A stretch of DNA of 64,000 nucleotides from Rickettsiales bacterium. Its GTDB lineage: Bacteria > Pseudomonadota > Alphaproteobacteria > Rickettsiales > UBA8987. The notes below the pieces were generated by a model. The model made no database searches. It was not told where the DNA came from and worked only from the letters and a program-made list of their open reading frames with translations. The position numbers and the translations under genes were made by a program. Shown in pieces: positions 53,588-62,627 of this stretch. The stretch spans positions 1 through 64,000 of the forward strand of contig JAHDCD010000009.1 of NCBI GenBank assembly GCA_020630095.1, in the 5' to 3' direction. The first letter of the stretch is position 1. Each line of letters starts with the position of its first letter.

Positions 53588-56500
53588 ATGAAAAAGTTTT
53601 TTATATATGCAGTTGTGGCTATTTTATGCCCTATTAATTCTATTGCGGAAGGTGCAAAAAATGATGCCTTTAAGGTAACCATTAATGGTGTGAATATGAT
53701 AGATGCCGCAGGCGAAGTTATTGGTAAAATTGAAGGTGGGCTAAATAATTTATTGAAGAAAAATGATGAGCTTAAGGCAAAGATTAAGCTTATTAAAATT
53801 GAAGACGATGACGAGTTTAATTCTCAAATAGTAGCAGAAGATTTACCTAAAGGTTTTTCGGTTAGAATAAATGGCGAGCATGCTAATCAGATGAGTAAAT
53901 TCCATTCTCACTTGATGGACTTGCCAGCTGAGATTAATTATATAACGATAGATTTCCTTAAAGATAACGAGTTATATTTAACCTATAATCATAAGGTAGA
54001 TTATTCGGATAAATGGTTTTTTATTGGCTTAGTTGAAGCGACATTTGGGATATCCGATTTTAAAAATTCTGATGATATTGATAAAACTGGTAGGGCGGCA
54101 TTTTATGCTAAAGGCGAATTGCATAATGATGTTAATATTACCGCTCAGGCGGATACTGGCGAAGGCGATATAAAAGATATTATATCTAATTTTGATGAAA
54201 AAGATCCGCGCCATTTAGTGCGTAGGTTGGAAGATGAAATATATTACCCGACCTATGGTGATGGTTCAACTGTGGTTGATGATACGGCATCTATGGGGAA
54301 GTTTTATGGGCGCATAGAACATGAGGATGATTATATTCTATGGGGTAATTTCCATACATCTATTAATGATAATGAGTTGGCGCGGGTTGACCGCTCTTTA
54401 TATGGAGCTTCGGGTAAATTTACGTCTGAACGTAAGAATGAGATGAATGAGCCAGTGCTGGAAGTGGAGGCTTTTGCGGCGTTACCTGGAACGGAGCAAG
54501 CATATGAAGAGTTTCGTGGTACAGGTGGTTCGTTATATTATTTGAAGCATCAAGATATTACGCGCGGGAGCGTTAAGGTAGCAATTGAAGTTCGTGATAG
54601 AATTGCTAATCAAGTGCTGGAGCGTTCAATATTATTAGAGCCTGAAGATTATATAGTTAACCATATTCAGGGTAGGATTACGTTAAATAGTCCGCTTTCA
54701 TCTACAGCGGATGATGGGCGCTTTTTCCAGAATAGAGGTTTAACAGGTAATCATGCGTATTTGGTGGTTAATTATGAATATTCAACTTCGCTTTCAAAGG
54801 ATTTTGATAAGGTGCAAGTTGGTGGACGTGTTACGGCACGATTAAGTTCCCGCGTTAAGGTTGGCTTTACAGTATCATCTGATGGAGATGGTAATGATAT
54901 TGCTGGTGTTGATGCCACTTATGACATTGCGGAGAACTCATTTATTAAAGCCGAAGCGGCTGTAAGCCAAGGTGTTTCAGTTGAGGAAGATAGAAGTTTG
55001 GATGGTGGTTTTACCTATAATAACTCTATCGCAACTGGTGTTAATAATGTCGATGATAAAGCGACTGCACTAAAGGTTACAGCATCTGTTGATACAAAGG
55101 ATTTTACCGAAACTTTTGGTTCGTTAGATTTAACGGCAAATGTGTTTTATGAAACGAAAGATGATGGCTTTGCTGGGCTAGGGCAGGTGGCTTTGTATGA
55201 GTCTCAGAATTGGGGTGCTAACTTACACTCTAAATTTTCTGATAATTTAGGAGTTCGTGTTGACTATGCTGAAGTGCATGAAACAGGTGGGCGTGAAGCG
55301 CGAAATATTGAAACATTTTTAGAATATAAACCGTGGGAAGATATTACCTTTGGTGCGGGTGTAACGTATGATTTTGAAGATTCAATTGGTGTGGGTTCAG
55401 ACCAAGGAGGACGTTATGATATTGGCGCTAGGGCGGAATATGCGATGTCTGATGAATCGGACGTTTATATATTTGCGCAAGGTACGATTGATAGGGAAAT
55501 CACTCGTGACGATAATACCCGCGGTGGTATAGGTGGTGCGTTTAAGTTGAATGAGAAATTACTAGCTGGTGCAGAAATTTCTGGTGGCGCAGGTGGAATA
55601 TCCGGTGCGGCAAAGTTAACTTATAATCGAGATGAGAATACATCTACCTATATAGGCTATGACCATAAGGCTGAGTTTTTTGAACAAACAGTTAATTCGG
55701 TTGGTGGTTATATTGAAACGAATGGTCAGTTTGTATTAGGTGGTACAAAACGTTTTGCAGATAAATTTACCTTATTTGGTGAAGAGCGTTTGGCACATGA
55801 AAATGTTACCGTTACTGGCTTAACGCATGCGTATGGTTTGGATTATAAAATTAATGATGCATGGGGCGTTGGCATAGCGACCGAGCTTGGCATGGTGAAA
55901 GATACTACTTTAGGTGAGTTGGATAGAAAGGCGGTATCTGGCAATGTTGCATATACTAAGGACGGCTTTTCATATAAGGGTGCGCTTGAATGGCGCAACG
56001 AGCAAGGTGCTGTAGATGAGCGTGATAGTTTTTTATCAAAATCTGGATTTAATTATAAATATAATAATGAGCTTGATTTTGTGGGTAAGGTGGATGCCGC
56101 GGTATCTACATCTTCACAAGGTGCATTTTATGATGGTAAATTTATTGAAGCGGTTGCGGGTTTTGCGTTGCGCCCAATAGACAATGATACGTTGAATATT
56201 TTAGGTAAATATGTGTTCTTGTTTGACCTTCCTGCGGCTCAGCAATTAAGCGCTTCGGAGAGTTTGATAGATTATAAACAGAAGTCGCACATATTCTCAC
56301 TTGATGCTATTTGGCAGGTAACGGAGAGCCTATCCCTTGGGGCTAAATATGGTTTTAAATTTGGTGAGATAACGAGCTCTAGAACTTCGGATGATTGGTT
56401 TGGTTCAACTGTGCATTTAGGTGTGTTGCGAGCGGATTATCATGTGGTAAAACAATGGGATATACTGGCAGAGCTGCGTTATTTAACTGTACGTGAAGCG

Positions 56501-56659
56501 CAAGATAGTAAGTTTGGTGTGTTGCTTGCTGGTTATTATCATTTAATGGATAATTTTAAAATTGGTGTTGGTTATAATTTTACCGATTTCAATGATGATT
56601 TAACTAACCTTGGTTACGATGCTAGCGGTGCATTTATTAACTTGGTTACTAAGTTTTAG
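53588..56659 (+). CDS. Large outer-membrane beta-barrel protein (1023 aa)
   Basis: The product has a signal peptide (cleavage near SIA-EG) and an N-terminal beta domain. A block YPTYGDGSTVVDDTASMGKF, FYGRIEHEDDYILWGNFHT and ELARVDRSLYGA follows; I recognise it from large proteobacterial outer-membrane proteins of unresolved function. After that come some 500 residues of alternating beta strands ending in a terminal Phe. The sequence is rich in short strand repeats typical of a barrel. AGGAGAG lies 4 nt before the ATG. A substrate is not predictable. It has its own CtrA-like promoter far upstream. Confidence 0.82.
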   Translation: MKKFFIYAVVAILCPINSIAEGAKNDAFKVTINGVNMIDAAGEVIGKIEGGLNNLLKKNDELKAKIKLIKIEDDDEFNSQIVAEDLPKGFSVRINGEHANQMSKFHSHLMDLPAEINYITIDFLKDNELYLTYNHKVDYSDKWFFIGLVEATFGISDFKNSDDIDKTGRAAFYAKGELHNDVNITAQADTGEGDIKDIISNFDEKDPRHLVRRLEDEIYYPTYGDGSTVVDDTASMGKFYGRIEHEDDYILWGNFHTSINDNELARVDRSLYGASGKFTSERKNEMNEPVLEVEAFAALPGTEQAYEEFRGTGGSLYYLKHQDITRGSVKVAIEVRDRIANQVLERSILLEPEDYIVNHIQGRITLNSPLSSTADDGRFFQNRGLTGNHAYLVVNYEYSTSLSKDFDKVQVGGRVTARLSSRVKVGFTVSSDGDGNDIAGVDATYDIAENSFIKAEAAVSQGVSVEEDRSLDGGFTYNNSIATGVNNVDDKATALKVTASVDTKDFTETFGSLDLTANVFYETKDDGFAGLGQVALYESQNWGANLHSKFSDNLGVRVDYAEVHETGGREARNIETFLEYKPWEDITFGAGVTYDFEDSIGVGSDQGGRYDIGARAEYAMSDESDVYIFAQGTIDREITRDDNTRGGIGGAFKLNEKLLAGAEISGGAGGISGAAKLTYNRDENTSTYIGYDHKAEFFEQTVNSVGGYIETNGQFVLGGTKRFADKFTLFGEERLAHENVTVTGLTHAYGLDYKINDAWGVGIATELGMVKDTTLGELDRKAVSGNVAYTKDGFSYKGALEWRNEQGAVDERDSFLSKSGFNYKYNNELDFVGKVDAAVSTSSQGAFYDGKFIEAVAGFALRPIDNDTLNILGKYVFLFDLPAAQQLSASESLIDYKQKSHIFSLDAIWQVTESLSLGAKYGFKFGEITSSRTSDDWFGSTVHLGVLRADYHVVKQWDILAELRYLTVREAQDSKFGVLLAGYYHLMDNFKIGVGYNFTDFNDDLTNLGYDASGAFINLVTKF

Positions 56660-56663
56660 ATAG

Positions 56664-56950
56664 GTTTCTCAAATATAGTCTTTTCCAAATTACATCGTAT
56701 GCACGATGTAATTTGGATACACTCGCTTCGCGGTGCAACAAAAGCTCAAGCTTTTGTTGATAGCAAATTTAATTTACAGCGTTAGTACGCTATAAATTAG
56801 AATTTACTATATAGAAAAATCCAGAACTCTCAAAAGTGGCAGAAAAATAATATTTTATGCAAGTTTCTATTAAAAATGCTTATATTTCAATGGTGCTTGG
56901 AGTTGTTGCCATTGAAAGTGGCTCAAAAAATGACGATTTTTAAATTTGTT
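56664..56950. repeat. Intergenic repeat family C, copy 4, split by a family B insertion
   Basis: TTCTCAAATA at 56666-56675 and TAGAAAAATCC at 56812-56822 are the two sides of the C start motif TCTCAAATATAGAAA. The B element sits exactly between them. Downstream are AAAAATAATATTTT, TGCTTATATTTCAATGG and a short A-rich tail. The whole 56660-57124 gap is made of these repeats and shows no gene. Confidence 0.65.
56674..56811. repeat. Structured repeat family B, copy 3
   Basis: Ends TATAGTCTTTTCCAAATTAC and ATAAATTAGAATTTACTATA; first hairpin CCAAATTACATCGT / ACGATGTAATTTGG; second hairpin ACAAAAGCTCAAGCTTTTGT. The element interrupts a C repeat at a TATA, consistent with insertion into TA. Confidence 0.82.
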
Positions 56951-57050
56951 GTCATTGCGAGGAGCGCTAGCGACGCGGCAATCCATCTTGTGATCTCTAT
57001 ATTTACCAAGATCGGTTGATGGATCGCTTCACCTAAAGGTTTGCGATGAC
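56951..57050. repeat. GTCATT palindromic repeat, family A
   Basis: It runs from GTCATTGCGAGGAGCG to TTGCGATGAC, with GGCAATCCATC / GATGGATCGCTT pairing inside. Confidence 0.8.
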
Positions 57051-57124
57051 GTATAGCAGATCCACGATGTGTAATTAAGTTTATAGAAAATATACAAAGC
57101 GGGAAGCGGTTAAATTAGCTTATA

Positions 57125-57409
57125 TTATCTTGATGCATTAATTGCATTTAGTTGAGCAATATCTTGGCCAGACATGCCACCCGCTTGCGGTGAAAATCCT
57201 GCTCCATCTGCCCCGCCGCCGGCACCTAATCCTTCTGTGTCGGTGATATTTAAGGCGCCCATTTGCATGGCTTCAATAGCATCCATTTTACCATTCGCAG
57301 ACATGTTACTAAGTGAACCTTGGTCAATTAATCCTTGAATGAAGCCGAACATGGCTTGAGAAGTGTGTTGGAAAGGCTGTTGCCTACCTGTATTTGGACC
57401 TTCAGACAT
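57125..57409 (-). CDS. Hypothetical Gly/Ala-rich protein (94 aa)
   Basis: I do not recognise this family. The first 60 residues are Gln/Ser/Met-rich and probably helical, followed by a glycine-rich stretch (LGAGGGADGAGF) and a short final helix. There is no signal peptide. The start is supported by a good sigma-70-like promoter 7 nt upstream of the ATG. It precedes the C4/A/B repeat gap. Confidence 0.65.
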   Translation of the reverse strand: MSEGPNTGRQQPFQHTSQAMFGFIQGLIDQGSLSNMSANGKMDAIEAMQMGALNITDTEGLGAGGGADGAGFSPQAGGMSGQDIAQLNAINASR

Positions 57410-57415
57410 AGAATT

Positions 57416-57444
57416 ATTATATAATTAAAGTCTTTAAAAATCAA
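57416..57444 (-). promoter_or_regulatory. Sigma-70-type promoter, leaderless start
   Basis: On the minus strand TTGATT (57444-57439), 17 nt, TATAAT (57421-57416), then 6 nt to the ATG at 57409. Confidence 0.7.
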
Positions 57445-57463
57445 GTTTCAGCTTGTTAAGCCT

Positions 57464-58465
57464 TTATTTGTTAAGGGTTTTCTTAACGGCTTTAACGATA
57501 TCTTCAACTTGAGGAAGGGCGGCTTTTTCAAGGTTAGCTGCGTATGGAAGTGGGATATCTGCACCATGAACGCGGATAACAGGGGCGTCAAGGTCGTCAA
57601 ATGCTTCTTCCATTAATAATGCCGCTATTTCAGCGCCAATACCAGCGAATGGCCAGCCTTCTTCAACTGAAACGCATCTGTTAGTTCTGCGTACAGAGTC
57701 TAAAATAGTTTGTGTATCTAGCGGGCGGATAGTTCTTAAATCTATCACTTCAGCAGAGATACCTTCTTTTTCTAAGATTTCAGCCGCTTCTAAAGCGAAT
57801 TTCACTTGAATTGAGAATGCCGTGATTGTTACATCTGTGCCGCGTTTAACGATTTTTGCTTTGCCGATTTCTTCTAAGTAATCGCCTGAATCGTAATCGC
57901 CACCTTCTTCAACATCGAAGTTAAAGCCGTAAGTTAACTCATTTTCTAAGAAAATTACTGGATTTGGGTTACGGATTGCCGCTTTTAATAAGCCTTTGCA
58001 GTCTGCTGCGGAATATGGAGCAATTACTATTAAACCTGGAACGTGTGCGTACCATGAAGCGTAGCATTGCGAGTGCTGAGCGCCTACGCGTGCGGCCGCG
58101 CCATTTGGTCCGCGGAATACGATAGGGCAACGTACTTGACCGCCAGACATATAATTAGTTTTAGCGGCGGAGTTGATGATTTGGTCAATCGCTTGCATGC
58201 CGAAATTCCAAGTCATAAATTCTACAACAGGTTTTAGACCGGAAAATGCTGCGCCTACGCCCATGCCTGCAAAGCCGTGCTCTGTTATTGGAGTATCTAC
58301 AACGCGCTTTGAACCGAACTCTGAAAGTAAGCCTTCAGTTACTTTATATGCGCCTTGATATTCAGCCACTTCTTCGCCCATAACGAATACTGTTTCGTCT
58401 TTACGCATTTCTTCTGCCATTGCGTCACGTAGGGCTACTCTTACTGTTTGCTGTTTTGTTGTCAT
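57464..58465 (-). CDS. pdhB: Pyruvate dehydrogenase E1 component subunit beta
   Basis: PdhB is the beta chain of the thiamine-dependent E1 that decarboxylates pyruvate for acetyl-CoA. The 333-residue protein has [63 protein letters not shown] and [18 protein letters not shown]. Many alphaproteobacterial PdhB proteins carry an N-terminal lipoyl domain; this one does not. The alpha subunit gene is not adjacent. Confidence 0.95.
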   Translation of the reverse strand: MTTKQQTVRVALRDAMAEEMRKDETVFVMGEEVAEYQGAYKVTEGLLSEFGSKRVVDTPITEHGFAGMGVGAAFSGLKPVVEFMTWNFGMQAIDQIINSAAKTNYMSGGQVRCPIVFRGPNGAAARVGAQHSQCYASWYAHVPGLIVIAPYSAADCKGLLKAAIRNPNPVIFLENELTYGFNFDVEEGGDYDSGDYLEEIGKAKIVKRGTDVTITAFSIQVKFALEAAEILEKEGISAEVIDLRTIRPLDTQTILDSVRRTNRCVSVEEGWPFAGIGAEIAALLMEEAFDDLDAPVIRVHGADIPLPYAANLEKAALPQVEDIVKAVKKTLNK

Positions 58466-58496
58466 GTTTTCTATATTATATCTAAACTATAAGTTC

Positions 58497-58778
58497 CTAC
58501 TTAAATCCTAGGAACTTGGTAAATATATAGATTACAATCCATAATGCAACGAATGGAATGCCTAGGTATAAATATTCAGCCATTTCGGCAGATACACCCC
58601 AACCGCCAGAGGCTTCAGATGCGGACATTTTTTGGACAATTTCTTTTCTGTCTACTGTGCCTAAGATATATTGGAAAGGCATGCCTAAGATATTCGGATG
58701 GTTAGACTGGATATAGCCGTACGCTATAATTGTCATAATAAAACGTATAGATAAGAATATTCTTAAAAGACCAAACAT
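58497..58778 (-). CDS. Hypothetical two-span membrane protein (about 93 aa)
   Basis: I do not recognise the family. The product has hydrophobic segments near both ends ([19 protein letters not shown] and [20 protein letters not shown]) around a polar linker. ATG 58778 is preferred because an upstream TTG at 58859 would put the start one base from petA and inside petA's promoter. It follows the divergent petA promoter and precedes pdhB. Confidence 0.6.
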   Translation of the reverse strand: MFGLLRIFLSIRFIMTIIAYGYIQSNHPNILGMPFQYILGTVDRKEIVQKMSASEASGGWGVSAEMAEYLYLGIPFVALWIVIYIFTKFLGFK

Positions 58779-58821
58779 TACTTTGTTAAATATAGGTTCT
58801 GTATTAAAATCAATAAGATTG

Positions 58822-58850
58822 TTGATAAGTTGTAATCCTGTATATATAAT
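58822..58850 (+). promoter_or_regulatory. Sigma-70-type promoter of petA
   Basis: TTGATA (58822-58827), a 17-nt spacer, TATAAT (58845-58850). Transcription would begin near 58857, four bases before the petA ATG, making it almost leaderless. Confidence 0.8.
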
Positions 58851-58860
58851 GTTGCTCAAT

Positions 58861-59400
58861 ATGTCTGATTCTAAGAATAACGATAATAAACCTCAAAACG
58901 AAGATAGAAGGGATTTTATAGTAAATTCTGCCTATGCGTGTGCTGCTGTTGGCGGTGCTGCTGCGGCGATTCCTATGATAAGCTCTATGCCGCCGGCGGA
59001 TGATGTTAAGGCGCTTGCTTCGATTGAAGTGGATATTTCTGGCATTGCTGAAGGTGCGGAGAAAAAGGTTATGTGGAGAGGTAAGCCGATTTTTATCCGT
59101 CATAGAACTGCTGATGAAATTGCAGAAGCTAAGGCTGATGATTCAGCTGAATTGCCTGATAAGGAGCTTGATTCAGAGCGTGTTAAAGCGGGTAAAGAGC
59201 AATGGTTAGTAACTGTGGGTATTTGTACTCATTTAGGCTGTGTACCTTTATCTGGTAAAGGTGACCACGATGCGTGGTTCTGTCCTTGCCATGGTTCGCA
59301 TTATGATACTTCGGGTAGAATTAGAAAAGGTCCTGCGCCATCTAATTTGGAAGTTCCTCCGTATGAATTCCTGTCTGATTCTCGTATTAAAATTGGCTAA
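58861..59400 (+). CDS. petA: Ubiquinol-cytochrome c reductase Rieske iron-sulfur subunit
   Basis: PetA carries the 2Fe-2S cluster of the bc1 complex. The 179-residue product has a twin-Arg-like [14 protein letters not shown] anchor (16-29) and the cluster ligands C122-T-H124 (CTHLGC) and C141-P-C143-H144 (CPCHGSHYD). ATG 58861 fits both the Tat-type N terminus and the promoter. In relatives petB follows directly; here a receiver-domain gene lies between. Confidence 0.96.
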   Translation: MSDSKNNDNKPQNEDRRDFIVNSAYACAAVGGAAAAIPMISSMPPADDVKALASIEVDISGIAEGAEKKVMWRGKPIFIRHRTADEIAEAKADDSAELPDKELDSERVKAGKEQWLVTVGICTHLGCVPLSGKGDHDAWFCPCHGSHYDTSGRIRKGPAPSNLEVPPYEFLSDSRIKIG

Positions 59401-59403
59401 ATC

Positions 59404-59435
59404 TTAACGATTTCTTAATATGTTGTGGCTAAAAT
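59404..59435 (+). promoter_or_regulatory. CtrA-like box and -10 for the receiver gene
   Basis: TTAACGATTTCTTAA (59404-59418), 11 nt, TAAAAT (59430-59435), 7 nt, then ATG 59443. The box starts 3 bases after the petA stop codon. Confidence 0.62.
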
Positions 59436-59442
59436 GTTAGTT

Positions 59443-60117
59443 ATGACTGGTGATGAATTAACAACTATTGATGATTTGTTGATGGGAGAAGGTGCGCTTG
59501 CAACAACCCCTCCAGAAGTGGCACAGGCTAGGTCTCAAGATATTGCGATTTTAATAATTGATGATCAGCAAACTCAAAGAACTTTGCTTGAGAAGGCTAC
59601 AAAGGCGGGTGTAAAATCATCTCACGAGATAACTAGCGTTGCATTGAATGATGTGGAAACTCATAAACATTTTGTTGAAAAATATGAGGCTGCAATAGAG
59701 CAGCCAACTAAAGATCCTAAAAGGCCAAAGGCTTTGATTGTGTCCATAGATCATCAGGATAGAAGGGATTATAGGATATTAGAAAATCTTGAGAGTAATT
59801 ATCCGGGTAAATTGCTAATTGTTACAGATGTTGATTATACGAGGAATAATCTACGTCAGAGCTTTGATCCAAATGAGGGTGAAGGGCATGGTTTAATTGA
59901 ATTAGCAGAGGCAAGAGATAGGGGTGTTACTAAAGCTGAAAATGTCATAGTGGTAACGGGTAACATTGGGCATTGTGATGCTGCGTTAGAGCTTATTGGA
60001 GAAAAAAGTTTAAGAAATTTTGTAGAAAAACCATTTAGTATAGGTGAAGTTTCAGGTTTTATTGGGGATGCTGCTAAAGAGATGAGTGGTATTGAAGGTA
60101 AATCGCGTACTGTATGA
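59443..60117 (+). CDS. Stand-alone divergent response-regulator receiver protein
   Basis: The 224-residue product has an extra N-terminal region, then a CheY-like fold: acidic pair IIDDQ (D40-D41), a possible phosphoacceptor Asp in IVSIDHQD (D103), VVTG and the conserved Lys in FVEKPF. The long insert between beta 3 and beta 4 is unusual. There is no output domain. Because TAAAAT at 59430 is the likely -10, I choose ATG 59443 over GTG 59425 or ATG 59434. It sits between petA and petB, an unexpected place. Confidence 0.7.
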   Translation: MTGDELTTIDDLLMGEGALATTPPEVAQARSQDIAILIIDDQQTQRTLLEKATKAGVKSSHEITSVALNDVETHKHFVEKYEAAIEQPTKDPKRPKALIVSIDHQDRRDYRILENLESNYPGKLLIVTDVDYTRNNLRQSFDPNEGEGHGLIELAEARDRGVTKAENVIVVTGNIGHCDAALELIGEKSLRNFVEKPFSIGEVSGFIGDAAKEMSGIEGKSRTV

Positions 60118-60187
60118 ATTGAAATCTCTTTCTTGTGTTTTAATTCTTTAATTGTTATTATGCTCGGCAATATAAGATTGCTGATAT

Positions 60188-61471
60188 ATGTCTTCAAATA
60201 ATCAAACAAAATTTACAGGCGTTAAGGGGTGGATTGACCATCGCTTGCCTATTTTTTCATTTCTAGAGCATCAAGGTGAGTATCAGACTCCGCGTAACTT
60301 GAATTATTTATGGAACTTTGGTTCTATTGCGGGTATTTGCCTTATGATTCAAATAGTTACGGGTATATTCCTTGCTATGAACTATCAGCCAAATGCTGAT
60401 TTAGCGTTTGACTCGGTTGAGCGTATTATGCGTGATGTACCTTATGGTTGGTTATTACGTTATATTCATGCGGTTGGGGCGAGTATGTTCTTTATAGCCG
60501 TCTATATACACATATTTAGAGGGCTGTTTTACGGCTCGTACAAAGCTCCGCGTGAGATATTATGGTGGTTCGGTATCCTTATTTTCTTAATGATGATGGC
60601 TACTGCATTCTTAGGTTACACATTACCTTGGGGTCAGATGAGCTTATGGGGTGCGACAGTAATTACGAATTTATTTACCGCGTTTGACGAAATATATGCT
60701 GGTTTAGGTACTGGTATTCGTGAGTTCTTACTAGGTGATTATTCTGCGGGTAACGCGACTATTAATAGGTTCTTCACGTTACATTATTTATTACCATTTG
60801 TTATATTGGGTCTTGTTGTTGTGCATGTTTTAGCATTGCATACGCATGGTTCAAATAACCCTACTGGTGTTGATGTTAAAACTAAGAAGGATACGATTAA
60901 CTTCCACCCGTACTATACAGTTAAAGATTTCTTCGGGTTTGGTGTGTTCTTCCTTATATTTGCATGGTTTGTATTCTATGCGCCGAATTATATGGGACAC
61001 GCGGATAACTATATTAAAGCGAATCCGTTACAGACTCCACCGCACATTGTGCCGGAATGGTATTTCTTACCTTTCTATGCAATTTTACGTGCTGTGCCAG
61101 ATTTAGCTATTCCTGCAATTGGTTTCCTTGGTATGGATGATAGAATTGTACTTATTTCATCTAAGCTTGGTGGTGTATTATTAATGTTCGGTTCTATCCT
61201 TATATTATTTGTATTACCTTGGTTAGATAGGCATCCTGTTCGTTCAGGTGCATACAGACCATTATTCCAGCCGTTCTTTGCAATATTTGTTGTAGTATGT
61301 ATTGCGCTTGGTTGGTTAGGTGCAATGCCGGCTGAACAGCCATATGTAATGTATACACAAATTTGTACAGTATATTACTTTGCGTATTTCTTAGTTATTT
61401 TACCTATTCTTTCAAAACGTGAGAGAGCTAAGGCTTTACCAGAAAGCATTGCAGCAGGAAGTAAAAAGTAA
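60188..61471 (+). CDS. petB: Cytochrome b of the bc1 complex
   Basis: PetB holds both b hemes and the quinone sites of complex III. The 427-residue membrane protein has heme-ligand helices ([15 protein letters not shown] and [20 protein letters not shown]), [20 protein letters not shown] and the Qo motif PEWYFLPFY. It starts 70 nt after the receiver gene and is followed by a palindromic repeat, then petC. Confidence 0.97.
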   Translation: MSSNNQTKFTGVKGWIDHRLPIFSFLEHQGEYQTPRNLNYLWNFGSIAGICLMIQIVTGIFLAMNYQPNADLAFDSVERIMRDVPYGWLLRYIHAVGASMFFIAVYIHIFRGLFYGSYKAPREILWWFGILIFLMMMATAFLGYTLPWGQMSLWGATVITNLFTAFDEIYAGLGTGIREFLLGDYSAGNATINRFFTLHYLLPFVILGLVVVHVLALHTHGSNNPTGVDVKTKKDTINFHPYYTVKDFFGFGVFFLIFAWFVFYAPNYMGHADNYIKANPLQTPPHIVPEWYFLPFYAILRAVPDLAIPAIGFLGMDDRIVLISSKLGGVLLMFGSILILFVLPWLDRHPVRSGAYRPLFQPFFAIFVVVCIALGWLGAMPAEQPYVMYTQICTVYYFAYFLVILPILSKRERAKALPESIAAGSKK

Positions 61472-61485
61472 CTATGAATAAATTT

Positions 61486-61553
61486 GTCATTCCCGCGAAA
61501 GCAGGAATCTCCTAACGGAGCTTCCCGAGATCCCCGATCGAGTCTGGGATGAC
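61486..61553. repeat. GTCATT palindrome (A') between petB and petC
   Basis: The 68-bp element has a CCCGCGAAAGCAGG hairpin and CCCCGATCGAGTCTGGG, from GTCATT to GATGAC. The same layout and length occur inside folP. It lies within the transcribed petB-petC spacer. Confidence 0.85.
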
Positions 61554-61571
61554 ACAGTAAAGAGAATTAGA

Positions 61572-62489
61572 ATGAGAAAATTATTTTTAACATTATCTAT
61601 TTTATTAATATCACTTACTGCACCATCTGTTGTATGGGCGGCGGGTGATGCGAAGCATCCGGAGCATGATGTGCATTGGCATTTCAGTGGAATGTTAGGT
61701 TCGTTTGATAAGCAATCTATCCAGCGTGGTTATCAGGTTTACCGTGAAGTTTGTGCTTCTTGTCATTCAATGGATTTACTTTCGTTCCGTAACTTAACTA
61801 AAGTTGGCTTTTCACCAGAAGCAGTTAAGTATATTGCGGCTGAATATGAGTGCGCTAACGGCTTTGATGATGCAGGTGATGTATTAATTGAAGCATGTAC
61901 GCCGGCGAATAGATTCCCTTCGCCATATAGTAATGAGAATCAGGCTAAGGCAGCTAATGGTGGTGCTATACCGCCGGATTTATCTTTAATTATTAAAGCT
62001 AGGCACGATGGTGCTAACTATGTTTATTCTTTATTAGCGAAAGGTTATGAGGAGAAAACAATTGCTGACCTTAAATATGCTCCGCTAACTGCAGGTGTTA
62101 CTGTTGATGGCAAAGAGTATAAGGCAGAAGATGTTTATAAATTACTAAAGGATAAAGATGCTAACAAGACTGAGTTAAATGCTATTTTGGCTCAAGTTAA
62201 AGCTAATGTTGAAGCGCAAGGTATTAACTGGAATCCGTATATGCCGGGTTTCCAAATTGCTATGGCTAAGCCTATATCTGGTGATGATGTTGAATATACC
62301 GATGGTACGCAAGCGACTTTAGAGCAAGAAACAAAAGATTTAGTTAACTTCCTACAATGGGCGGCAGAGCCTGAAATGGAAGAGCGTAAGAAGATGGGTA
62401 TTAAAGTACTTATATTCTTGAGTATCTTTACTTTATTATTCTATATCGCAAAAATTAGAACTTGGGGTAGATTAAAGAAAGAAGATTAG
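61572..62489 (+). CDS. petC: Cytochrome c1
   Basis: PetC is the heme c1 subunit that passes electrons from the Rieske centre to cytochrome c. The 305-residue product has a signal peptide (cleavage after VWA), the heme motif CASCH (C61, C64, H65), the AKANGGAIPPDL-type segment, and a C-terminal membrane anchor (IKVLIFLSIFTLLFYIAKI). The distal axial Met is in the PGFQIAMAKPI region. Confidence 0.96.
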   Translation: MRKLFLTLSILLISLTAPSVVWAAGDAKHPEHDVHWHFSGMLGSFDKQSIQRGYQVYREVCASCHSMDLLSFRNLTKVGFSPEAVKYIAAEYECANGFDDAGDVLIEACTPANRFPSPYSNENQAKAANGGAIPPDLSLIIKARHDGANYVYSLLAKGYEEKTIADLKYAPLTAGVTVDGKEYKAEDVYKLLKDKDANKTELNAILAQVKANVEAQGINWNPYMPGFQIAMAKPISGDDVEYTDGTQATLEQETKDLVNFLQWAAEPEMEERKKMGIKVLIFLSIFTLLFYIAKIRTWGRLKKED

Positions 62490-62521
62490 AGATTTAGAAA
62501 AAACTTCTTTATGTATAACGC

Positions 62522-62610
62522 GTCATTGCGAGCGTAGCGAAGCAATATAGAAATCTTCTCAAGTTAAAAGATCACTGGATTGCTTCGTCGGCAAGCCTCC
62601 TCGCAATGAC
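62522..62610. repeat. GTCATT palindromic repeat, family A
   Basis: It runs from GTCATTGCGAGCG to CTCGCAATGAC with a GCGAAGCAAT / ATTGCTTCG inner pair, between petC and the glutaredoxin gene. Confidence 0.8.
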
Positions 62611-62627
62611 CTACTTAATTTTAAATT

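Noticed and set aside
20871-57050. CRISPR array suggested by repeated short palindromes
   Set aside because: The repeats are dispersed, differ in arms and spacing, and no regular spacers or cas genes are present.
58783-58860. N-terminal extension of PetA
   Set aside because: It would place the start upstream of the clear TTGATA/TATAAT promoter, and the Tat-type RRDF motif is correctly placed from ATG 58861.
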